Part shown: piece by piece, positions 54,701-64,000 of the stretch | How positions within the stretch are numbered: position 1 is the stretch's first letter | How the letters are laid out: each line of letters starts with the position of its first letter | Source: Alopecurus myosuroides | Taxonomy: Eukaryota; Streptophyta; Magnoliopsida; Poales; Poaceae | Length of the DNA: 64,000 nt | Assembly (NCBI GenBank): GCA_028641055.1 | Contig: CM054063.1 | Coordinates: 41,983,304-42,047,303 of the forward strand | Direction: 5' to 3' | Notes under the pieces: model-generated | What the model was told of the DNA's origin: nothing | Seen by the model: the letters and a program-made list of their open reading frames with translations, nothing else | Databases searched by the model: none | Translations under genes and position numbers: made by a program

Positions 54701-57700
54701 CCGATACCCTTCAGATCTGGCCCATGTCCATTGTTTTTTCTGTAGGTTGAATTCTTTTCCAGTAGATATGTTTTCTGCCTGTTTGCTTTAATTCGAAATA
54801 AAAATGCTAACAAGTGAATATTACCAAACTAAAAATCACAGTTATATATCTACAAAATCTTAACCATCTCCAACTTGTAGATCTGGGTTTTGTGTTGTAT
54901 TTTAGGAGAAATAAAATAAATGGCAGAGACATTCATTAACACCATTTATTTTATAACTTGGGTTTTAAGTATCCAAATCATGCAAACTCAACTGTTCTGA
55001 GTATCCCTTGAAAATTTCTATCTGTGTAAATTTACCTTGTGTTGACTTGAGTTGTAATGAGAAAGTAACATGCATGTTAGTTTTAGGCCAGAGAGCACTT
55101 CTGTGAATTATTTAATTTTATTGGTGACGAGTTTTAAAGTGAATCCAATTGTGTTGGTTTGCTTATGACTAGGATCACCTTATACTAGATTTTCATGATG
55201 TTAGGAGGTATATAATAACATTGGTGCAATATTTAGTGTTTAGCTCTTTTCTGCATTTTATTGCCTTGCCTTTATTAAAATGCGTGTTATATTATTTTGT
55301 TATAAAATTGATTACTAGCATGTGTAGGGTATCAATACATGTTTTATTTGTGTTTTGAGTGTGTCATTATAATGTTAGGAAAATGTGTGTGAAAAGCATA
55401 TTGTTGTAGTATATTCCCATAGGGTTGTTTTCCTTGTAATATTAGGATAAATCTTGTTATTCTTCTTATGGGTATGATGAATTTCATAAAAGCTTTAGTA
55501 TTGTTTTACCTAGCATAGCTGCTGTTATTCTAGCATATTATACTTTCTTGCATGCTTGAATGATCTCTAGATGACCTTGTCATGCATGATAGTTTTAGAT
55601 GATTTTCTGCCATAGTTGCTATATGCATGCTTAATTTTTGAGGCATTGATTAGATTGTTATTTTGATATTACTAGCATATTTAGGTGTTGTTTTCTCTGT
55701 TACTAGTATGCTATCTTACAGATCCATCATGTTAGAATAAATCTTGTTTGATGATCTCTTATGGTTATGCATGTCTGCTTTGTCCAAATAGCCTTTTTTC
55801 ATGTCTAGTTTTAATTGTTGATTTGCTCCATGATTATTTTCATGCATTGAGTGATGCCATGATATGTTTTCTATTGTTTTGTCTCTGTTATTAGGTTGCT
55901 TAGGTACTGATTATATTGTTTCTCCATGTTTAGAAAAGCATGTGTTACTATGGGCTTGTAGTATTGCTTGATAAAATTTTCCTACACATGTGTATGTGTT
56001 CCTAGGTTGTTTTATTGTTATTTTTGTCATCCTCATGAATGATCAGAGAGTAATTTAACCTTATTTGAGCATTATATGAGAGTGGCACACCCACTGAACT
56101 CATGCCATTTTGGTTGAGGATCCATAGCATCAACTCTAGTGTTATTCGTGTGTATTGTCTGTGCCTGTTTTGCTGGATGGTGTGCACCCTAGTACCATTG
56201 TTTGTGAGTATACTTGTTTGATGAAATGCTTGCTGTATGTTTACATTTTATCAAGTGCTTGCCTTTGTTTGGTTCTGATTGGGTGTTTTTCCTTTTTGTT
56301 TTACGACGTTAGATAACGAAGACGGTATTGTTTTCCCGGAGAGGTTTTTATTGCAACTCTTGTTTATTTCAAGAGCAAGACCAAGACCAGTGCCAAGGAA
56401 AGCCATTCTAAATGCTTTCTGTTGTTTTACTTATCATTATCTATCATGCATGTTTTACTTCTGAAGTTTTACAAAAGTTTGATTCAAAAACTATTCTTTT
56501 AAGTGGACGATACCACTATCTATTTTATGTATCTAATATGCTATATCCACTATATAATCTTGGTGTTACCAAGCCCTTTAGAAATTTTTGTATCATCACT
56601 TAATCAACTTAAGTCCCCTAGTGGACATTTTAACTTGATGTTTTTGGAAAGCAAAAGCTTGGAAAAAACCCGAGGAAAGGTGGGACCTTGTGCGAGGGAG
56701 GTTTGTGAAGAAGGAAATGTTTTCGACTTGTTTTCCAAAAATGACACATAACCTAGTCTTCGCCGGACAACCAAGTTGTGCTGCCACATTACCCCAATAT
56801 GGGAACGGGGTCTAGCTAATTGCTTGTCGGTGTTAGTCCGTGTCTACCTCAAAGTGCTATAGGGGTTAGAGTCCCCCGAACCGAATTGTCGTCGGGAGGG
56901 AGAAACGAGACATTCACAGTGTGGGAATAAGTTCACTACCGGTTGCGGCAATTGGGTCTCCTGCCATGGCGGTGTGTTGTCAGGGGAAACCGGATCGATA
57001 CGGCTGACTCACTCGGTGCCGGGGAGAACAACCCCAGTTGAAGAGCTATTCATTTACTAGCACTGACATAGTGGATAGTTAGGACCAGTTATCCGATGTT
57101 TGCATCCTGTCTCGGACAGTCCGTGGTTGTTCACGGCGGATGTACTGGATCTTGTGGATTGTGTACACCTCTGCGGAGTAAAAGTATTCAGAATAGCCGC
57201 GTCCTAGGATATGGACAGTTGAATGGCCATGTAGCTAGCATTGTGTCAATGTTTTCGAAAAGCTGGAAAAGTGTGTTGGAACTTGTACCTGGGACGTACG
57301 TTGAAAGGGAATGATTGTACCTTTGAGGTACCGGATAAATGATGATCTTAAAGATGTGTTTTTCCAAGAAGTTTTGCAAAGAAAAATGTTTTATTTATTT
57401 AGAATGCTTTATCAAAACCTTGTGGACATGCTATATCTACAAGTGGAATGAAATATCTTTTGAAGTATCTTCTTCAACAAAGAAAAATAAAACTTGTGCA
57501 ACTATGATGGGTCTTAAATTCTTCATGGCTAGTTGAACCCTAATTAAAGCCTTACTACCACCTATATATATGCATACTTGCGTGTTTAGCTTTCATTTGG
57601 GGTGTCTTGCAGAGTACATTCAAACGTACTCATATTGGTTTCGTCCCTGGCTAATGTCTTAGCCAGTTTTTGAGCAGAAAACCGGAGAACCTGAAGAAGA

Positions 57701-58007
57701 TGGTGTCGCTAACGGCTATGCGAACTAGGAACGTCTCCGAGTCAGTAGCCTGTAGGTAGTCAAGGCGTGACTTGGGTTTACCACGAGTGTGTTTTGTAGT
57801 CTTCCGCTGTTTTTAGTGTGTGATCCTGCCCTGCGTGGCAGTTGTTTTCAACTGGGTCAAGTGACCAGTTGTGTAAGCCGTGTATTCGTGTAGTGGATGT
57901 TGTAATCTGCAATGCCAACTCGATTATGTTGTTCACGACTAACTGATCATGGGATCGTGAATGTATGCATACTGGAGGTCTCGGACTGTTAGTCTGGGGT
58001 CCCCACA
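51759..58007 (+). repeat. Right LTR, about 6.25 kb
   Basis: Starts TGTAACAGCCC after the polypurine tract and ends GGTCCCCACA. It has AT-rich arms, a TATA-like TATATAAAA at 53277-53285, and a GC-rich block at 53580-54700 downstream of it that resembles a transcribed leader. TTGCAGAGTAC at 57608-57618 is similar to the acceptor region in the LTR at 59476-63800. Long frames in the GC-rich block overlap on both strands and look like shadows. Confidence 0.72.
53277..53285 (+). promoter_or_regulatory. Candidate TATA box in the long LTR
   Basis: TATATAAAACC lies about 300 bp before the GC-rich block. Position and context fit an LTR promoter, but sequence alone cannot show activity. Confidence 0.4.
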
Positions 58008-59475
58008 ACATACGTCTCAAGAACCGCGACCATGGATGGCGAGTCCTTGAACGAAATCAGTAAATCACTCGAAGCCTCCCTTATGCGCTGCGACAAGGAT
58101 GGCAACGTGTATCCGACAACTCCTGCCGCCGTGATACTGGCCGCAACCACCTACATGCAAACAAATCAGCCGGGGGAGAATGACCCCCGCGCAGAGCAAT
58201 AGAGGTAAGTCCAGAAAGGCTTGGGCATGGCATCCGCAAGACTCGCCTCCTACGATCGCAAGAAAGCAGCTGCACAGAAAGATAAAGAAGCACCCCGCAG
58301 ACACAGGAGTGCATCGCCTAGAAAGGAGAAATCACCTCGTCGCGCCCGAGTAAAAGAAGCCCGACGACGCGATGATCGCCCGAGTAGCAGCGATGGCATC
58401 CCGAGGGATCGAGATCGCAGCTCGCAACATCATAGAAGCCGCTTGCGACACCGCAGTAAGGAGCCACAGAAGGAGATCGGTCGTGACCAAACGGGATACA
58501 ACGTGCGATCCAACATCGCGCAAAACAAGGTGGATAAGGCCCGAGCAGCCAGGAACCGCGCGTGTTCCCCATCCTCCTCTTTTGACGAAGACGCCTGCGG
58601 CGCACTATGCTTCGCTCGCATCATCCGCGAGGCGCCTCTACCCAAGAGATTCAAGCTTACTATGGAAGTACCAAACTACGACGGTTCACTAGAACCCTCG
58701 TCCTAGCTGTCGGATTACCTCACGGCAGTAAAATGCCAACATGCATGGGAACAAAACCACAGCTATGCAGTACCTCAACTTGCACCTTGTAGGAGCAGCA
58801 CGCAGCTGGATCGAAGGGAGACCAAAGGCTTGCTACGGGTCATGGAACGATCTGCACTTTGACTTCTGCAAGAACTTCCAGACAACATACAAAAGCCAGC
58901 AACCATCGAGGAGCTACGAATATATCCAGCGATGGACCACACTTAGGAACACAGCAGGAAACATATCAGAAGAGGTAGCAGTCAAAGCTTTCGCCATGGG
59001 CGCTCGACGAACTGCTTTCAGAGAAGAACTGGGACGAGTTGCGCCCAAAACCATTGGAGAACTAATGGCTATAGCCGACAGATGGGCCAACGTAGAAGAC
59101 TCAGTGTGCAACGAAAAGGCATCCTCGTCAGCACTCGAAAACGACCGTCATGGTCGAAAGAAAAAGAGAAAGTATCATGACCACAGTGAACGATAAGAAC
59201 TAGTGGCGGCAGAATTCACGCGAAATCGCGACAGTGGGTGCCGCGGAAGTCGCGAATTGAAGCCAAAGACAGAGGATAAGACTCTCGAGGAGGACCTCGA
59301 TGGTTACTGCACGCTACATCTATTTACAGATAAGCGCACAGGCAAAACCAAGGCAACACACCGTCTCAAGGATTGCCGATAGTTCCTTGACATACACAAG
59401 ACCTTCTCGAAGAAAAACAGAGCAGCAGTCAGCCAAGGCTACCGCAGCTCCTGGGAGGAGGAAACCAGGGATTCC
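58008..59475 (+). pseudogene. gag: gypsy upstream-ORF and gag fragment, same family as 1-5347
   Basis: 58032-58202 encodes the end of the upstream ORF (MDGESLNEIS, GNVYPTTPAAVILAATTYMQ) and stops at TAG 58200-58202. A TAA follows two codons later, then the gag frame with ASARLASYDRK and PRRARVKEARRR. Gag blocks include LPKRFKLTMEVPNYDGSLEP, a TAG at 58704-58706 where the other copy has Trp, a frameshift near 58740, LNLHLVGAARSWIEGRPKA, an internal deletion near 58900, and REELGRVAPKTIGELMAIAD. It is cut on the left by the LTR end at 58007 and on the right by the LTR at 59476. Orientation is opposite to the copy at 1-5347. Confidence 0.88.
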
Positions 59476-62400
59476 TGTAACATCCAAGTATGAAAACTCC
59501 CTAGTTGTTTTGTTCTTTGTTTAATTTAAGCAATGCATCATGTCATCATCCTCATTTTATTTCTGTTTGCATTGTTTTCATAATAAAGTTCAAACATTAA
59601 TCAACCTTTTGTTTTCACACTTGTCTGTTACAATCTTTCCAAATAAAGAAATCCAAATCAAAACCTCAATTGCTTCCAAATAATTCATTAATGATCACTC
59701 TTTAAATTGTTGATTTTAATCAAACAATTAATTCAATCAATTAATTCTAAATCATTTTCAAATTCAAACCAACTCTTCAAATCAGTACCCCTATTGAATC
59801 TATGAAGTTCACCAAACAATTATAATCTTTAATCAAGTTAATTCATAGAGGTTACCCTATTCAAAAGGTTTGTTTTATTAATGATCTTTTAATAATAAAA
59901 TTCACCTAAATTTGGTTTAATTTCAAACAGCAATTTAAATCTCAACTTTTTGGAAGCCAACCTTGGCATCTGTTTGCTATTGATCTAACAAGCATAACCT
60001 AATTTTTCTAGAATTTTTATTAAACTAAAAGCTATGTTTTTCTTCTAAAACCAAACCTACAAAAAAAAACAGAAAAGGAAAAAAAATAAAAGAAGAAAGA
60101 AACGCGCGAGCGTCACCTAACTAGTTACCCAGCCCGCTAACCCCCTAACTAGCGCAGCCCAGCCCACCTCAGCCGCGCGCGTACCGGTTCTTTTTTTTCT
60201 GATCTGTTCCACCGTCTCCCTCCTGTACGGCGGCCATCGCAACGGTGCCACCGCGACAGTGCAGCACCCTGACGGCATCCGCATCGACGTGCGAGCCTAT
60301 AAGTAACCTAGGGGTCCGCGCCACCTACCCCTAACCCTAGGTCACTATTCCCCCTCTCCGCCGCCGCTAATTGCTTCCCACCCGTCGCGTTCCCCTCTCT
60401 GTATCCACCTCGCCGGAGAACGTCGTCTGAATCCGCTCAAGCCGCCGTCGCCATGGAGCTCCACCCGCCTAGTTAGCTACTGAAATCGAACCTCCACCTT
60501 CTCCTCGCCCGTTTGGACACCCGAGGGAGCACGGTGACCCCCTGGATACGCGCCGCCGTCCACGACACCGCCGCCGTCGCCTCCGTCACACTGTCGTCAC
60601 CGCCCCTCTGCTACGACTACACCGGTGGTGAGCCACCGTCTCGATCCATCCCCTCCTCCTCTCTGTACTCCTTGCGTCGCTTCGCGTCCTGCACCACCAG
60701 ATCCAGCATCGCGAGCGCGAGCACAAGGTGATCGCCGTCAGCGTCACCCTCTGTCACTTCGAGGAAATGTTTGCTCGTCAGTTTCGTCAGTTAGTGTTGG
60801 ATCTGAAGCTAATCCTTTCTGAATCGCGTATACTGATAACGAGCGCATCGCAGCGCAACTGGTTCAGAGAAGCGCGCGCGCCCGCGAGGTGCACGGTTCG
60901 ATCCCTTCGGGCTCGGATTAATTCCACACTTTTGCTCCTCTGGCTGACAGGCAGGGGCCACACGGCAGTGACCCTGGCTGCCACGCCATCGCGCAGTGGC
61001 CACGCTGGCCCCGTGGCCCACCCTGCAGTGGCTGAGGCTAGCTGCTGCACGGTGCACAAATGTTTAACACGTTCTATTTTTATTTCCAAATTCCTTTTAA
61101 ACAACAGATTTAAACCCTAAAATTAAACTTTAATAACTTTAAATCTATAACTCTAACAAATAAAAGTTATATATGTTTTCTGTTCCAAATTAAATGATCT
61201 TTCCAAATAATCCATTTGTTCACTGTTTTGACAATTCCAAATGCTTTTAAATTTCAAACCCCAATAATTCAAATGCAAATTTCTAAATTCAATAACTATT
61301 TCATATTGAATCCAATAAATGCAAATAAAATATGTTTTCCATACCATTTCAACTCATCTTTTCAAATATAATTTTTGTTTACTGTTTTGAATAATTAAAA
61401 TTGCCTAAACAATTTAAATCTTGTTTAATTCAATTAAAATTGCTAAAATCTTAACTTGCTCAAATTAATTTATTTTTAAACATGTAAAATATGTTTTCCA
61501 ACCAGAAAAGCATAACCTTTTCATATATCAACTTTGTCTTTTGTTTTGAACAATTTAACTTGATGAAAACAATAACTATTTGTGTAACATCATTAAGCAA
61601 CCAAATTTTCCAAACTTAATAAATATTTTCTTAACTTGTTAACTATCATTCTAATTGCATCTAATATTGTTACATTATTGTTTTCATCATGCATGCATCA
61701 TGCCAATTCACTTACACATGATGTTTAGTTGTAGCCCAACTAATTCAACCATAATGCATGGACTTTTCCATATGCAATCCAATTGCATATGGGTCCATTT
61801 AACTTGTGCTATCACTTCAACTAGTTTACTTTGATGCATCTATTAACATGACATGCATCATCCCATGTTTGTGCACCTATGCCATGTATTGATTGCCCGT
61901 CTTCCTTCGTTGTTGTTTTTGCTTCTTCTCGATTAGACTACGACGTTGAGACCGACGATCTGTACGACACCACTACCCAGGACCTAGCCCAGTACCAGGC
62001 TGCTGAGCTTCCAGGCAAGTTATCACTCACATGAATCATCGAGTTCCTTTCCACACTTGTTTCAGATACTATCCTTTTGTCTCCTATTGCTAGCCCTATG
62101 TATCGTTGCTTGTTCTCCGAACCCATCACATGATACCCTGAACCAATGATATTGCCTCGCCTCCATACCTACAGCCATTGCTTGTGCCTTAGTCTTATCT
62201 AGCATGCTTAGGGTTGCTTTTGCTCGAGCTCGTTGTCGGTTACTTCTTTTACTATCTTATTATTGTTTCGGGGGCTCGAAGTTAATCAATCAATCCTGTT
62301 AATGCTAATGGTAATAATAAATTTGACGATAAGGCACCGGCAGGAGGCCCTAAGTGGTTTTGAGGCCTGCTAGTGTCGACCCTAATAGGAAAAGGGTCTT

Positions 62401-63800
62401 GTCTACTGATCCATGATGAGCGCACTACCCGCATGTGGGAAGCGAGTATGGGCGCCCCCCTCAACTGACTCGATTCGCATCTCGTCCAAATCGCCGTACT
62501 AGTTCGGGTGTTCCATTTGCTGCACATCATATGCAGGTACGAACCCGAGGCCAGGGTGGAGATTTTTGTAGTCGGCATTTAGCGCGGCGTGGTCTTCCAG
62601 TGCTATGAAGGTCCTCCACTTCTTCGGGGGGCTGGATTAGCCGCGCACGCACAACACGCGGTGCTTTGGGCTTGTTGCAAAGAACAGTTGGTTGTGTTGA
62701 GTGTCTCGCTTGGTGGGTTTGATTCCCATCTGGTGGGATATTCTTACGTGTACGGTTACTTTGGTGCACCCCTGCAGGGATAAATCTTCTCGAGGAGCCG
62801 TGTCTTCCGCGGTTATGGTTGACTTGGTGAAAGTACTGGCTAACAAGTACTCAGGACAACTTGAACTTAATGATCAACCATCTACACCCAATGATTAATA
62901 ACTTGACTAGTAATAGGTTATTCACACAATAACTTGACTCATCTTTAATACAACTGTGTGTGTTATCCTCGGATTGCTTCTTCGGATAAGGGGCGAGATC
63001 CAGGATGGGTTTGTTTGGATTTACTTTCAGTTGGTTACAATACTCGATCTTATCTTTATCTGTTAGTCGGAACTTGTAGTACCTCTGTAGTTGGTTAGCA
63101 GCCCGCTGCAGCTTTCATAATACCTATCTTCTTCCGTTGATCCCAAGCATCTATGCTTGTGTTGACGGGTAACTCTTTGATGAAGTGTGAGTCTTGCTTG
63201 CCAGTACATCAAATGTACTGACCCCGTTGGGGCTGTGGTTTACGCAGAGTACGACTACGGCTACGATGATCACCAGGATGGCTACTTCGTGGAGATCGAC
63301 GAGACTGCAGACGAGTAGATAGCTGGACCCGGGCAGGATCCAGGACCTACGTGGATGGGCTTCGTCTTCTTTATTTTCCCCGGCTTCTTAAGCCTTTTGG
63401 ATTTGTCTGCACTCAGACATCGTTGTTTGCTTCCGCTGATGTAATGAATGCTATGTTGGGACAAGTGTCCTCTGGTTGAGTGTATTTTCTATTCTCTGCC
63501 TTAGTGAAGGCTATTTGCAACCTTATTTCATTCTTTTGTGTCTTAGAGACATACTGTGGTATCATTCCGTTTAAACCTGTTGACGTACAGTGCGTGCTTG
63601 ATATGAAGTACGTCGACAGTAGTGTCTGTCGATTTCTAGCGGATAGTTTACATCGACGATGGAATAGCAGGGCTTGTGTTGTCGCGCATAAGCGCAGGCC
63701 TACCAGGAAGCTGGGACGTGGGAGCAGGTATGCCCCATAATCCAAGCACCTGCTATCCAGTTCGGCCCGATGAGTATCCCCTAGAAGTCAGGGTGCGACA
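59476..63800 (+). repeat. 4.3 kb LTR of a long-LTR gypsy/LARD element (5' LTR)
   Basis: Begins TGTAACATCC inside the gypsy gag and ends GGGTGCGACA two bases before a PBS, so it is the left LTR of an element that continues past the window. It is related to the inverted solo LTR at 6063-10272 (strongest over 62320-62900 versus 6800-7340). It has AT-rich arms and a GC-rich core (60100-61060) with a weak TATA (CTATAAGTA at 60297-60305). Long LTRs of this size are known from barley Sukkula-type LARDs; family identity is not proven here. Confidence 0.85.
61937..63318 (+). CDS. Small acidic spliced reading frame inside the long LTR
   Basis: Exon-like block 1 (61937-62014) follows TCGATTAG and reads YDVETDDLYDTTTQDLAQYQ, ending CTTCCAG|GCAAGT, the consensus of a GC-type donor. 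Block 2 (63248-63318) follows TTTACGCAG and reads YDYGYDDHQDGYFVEIDETA up to stop TAG at 63316-63318. The two join in phase (one base plus two bases give Glu), leaving one acidic, Tyr/Asp-rich frame of about 49 codons. The start must lie in an upstream exon I cannot place. Solo LTR position 7640-7740 (minus) keeps the TTCCAGGCAAGT donor but not the frame. Function unknown. Confidence 0.45.
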
Positions 63801-63802
63801 AA

Positions 63803-63814
63803 TGGTATCAGAGC
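63803..63814 (+). other. tRNA-iMet-type primer-binding site
   Basis: TGGTATCAGAGC lies two bases after the LTR end. It shows that 59476-63800 is a 5' LTR and that the element's internal region starts here and runs off the window. Confidence 0.9.
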
Positions 63815-64000
63815 CTGTCTGCCCGTAGGATCCCTTTTACTGGTTGCAGTTTGAGTCTAGAAACTATTTTGTAGCTATATAGGAAAAATGAAACGTGAGA
63901 GTAGGAATTCTGTTCTTTTTCTTCTTTTCCCTCCCTCCCACCCCTTTTTCTTGGAAGGAAGTGAAACGTTGGTTTTTCCCTTCTCATCTAAGAATTTCAA
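63815..64000 (+). other. Start of the internal region of the long-LTR element
   Basis: Only untranslated leader sequence is visible before the window ends. No coding frame is supported. Confidence 0.6.

Larger units (their letters stand above)
47921..58007 (+). mobile_element. Non-autonomous LTR element with about 6.25 kb LTRs, left LTR truncated
   Basis: A 2.09 kb direct repeat (47921-50008 and 55921-58007) is the 3' part of both LTRs. The full right LTR starts after a polypurine tract at 51759. The internal domain is only 1.75 kb (50009-51758) and has no recognisable gag or pol, so the element depends on others (LARD-like). The left end of the left LTR is missing; the Athila fragment joins instead. 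Flanks do not form a target-site duplication (CTCCA left, ACATA right). Confidence 0.75.

Noticed and set aside
47921..57536. Small ORFs present twice, 8,000 bp apart
   Set aside because: They lie in duplicated LTR sequence and have no protein features. The exact 8,000-bp offset is coincidence plus absence of early indels; substitutions between copies argue against an assembly duplication.

Overview
This window is repeat-dominated nuclear DNA from a grass, most likely a pooid (wheat, barley or oat relatives). The evidence is a BARE/Angela-like copia leader, long-LTR gypsy elements with little or no coding capacity, Helitrons with the grass-type 3' tail (GCAACGCACGGGC...CTAGT), and a gypsy-associated ORF of the Transposase_28 type. 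I see no intact host gene, no tRNA or rRNA gene and no CRISPR array. All recognisable coding sequence belongs to transposable elements or to host gene fragments carried inside Helitrons.

Region 1-15469. A minus-strand Ty3/gypsy element (1-5347; pol, gag-protease, an upstream ORF, PBS and a 5' LTR) has landed in the 3' part of a minus-strand Transposase_28-like gene (5348-11650). The same gene carries a 4.2 kb solo LTR (6063-10272) inside an intron and a 60-bp tandem repeat inside another proposed intron. A triplicated ~120-bp repeat follows (12159-12515). After it comes a decayed minus-strand BARE/Angela-like copia element (about 12520-15469).

Region 15470-46516. This is a head-to-tail series of about six Helitron-like units, all in plus orientation and almost without spacers. 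Five 3' termini are clear. H1 contains a nearly intact 7.1 kb LINE with a 14-bp target-site duplication. H3 carries exons of a plant HNH-nuclease gene. H5 holds a 5'-truncated minus-strand LINE. H6 carries a BAHD acyltransferase fragment and, in the opposite orientation, an NHL/LEA_2 fragment. H6 was later split by a complete copia element (37718-44838, TSD CTTGG).

Region 46517-64000. A broken Athila-type gag/protease fragment (46517-47926) is fused to a truncated LTR copy. That copy is the left end of a non-autonomous element with an LTR of about 6.25 kb (3' LTR 51759-58007) and only 1.75 kb of internal sequence. Next is a broken plus-strand gag of the same gypsy family seen at 1-5347 (58008-59475). 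It is interrupted by a 4.3 kb LTR (59476-63800) followed by a tRNA-Met-type PBS. That LTR is related to the solo LTR at 6063-10272 and contains a small acidic reading frame that becomes continuous across a proposed GC-AG intron.

The window records at least four layers of nested insertion. Boundaries were read by eye from terminal motifs and target-site duplications. Family names are my recognition of motifs and were not checked against a database.
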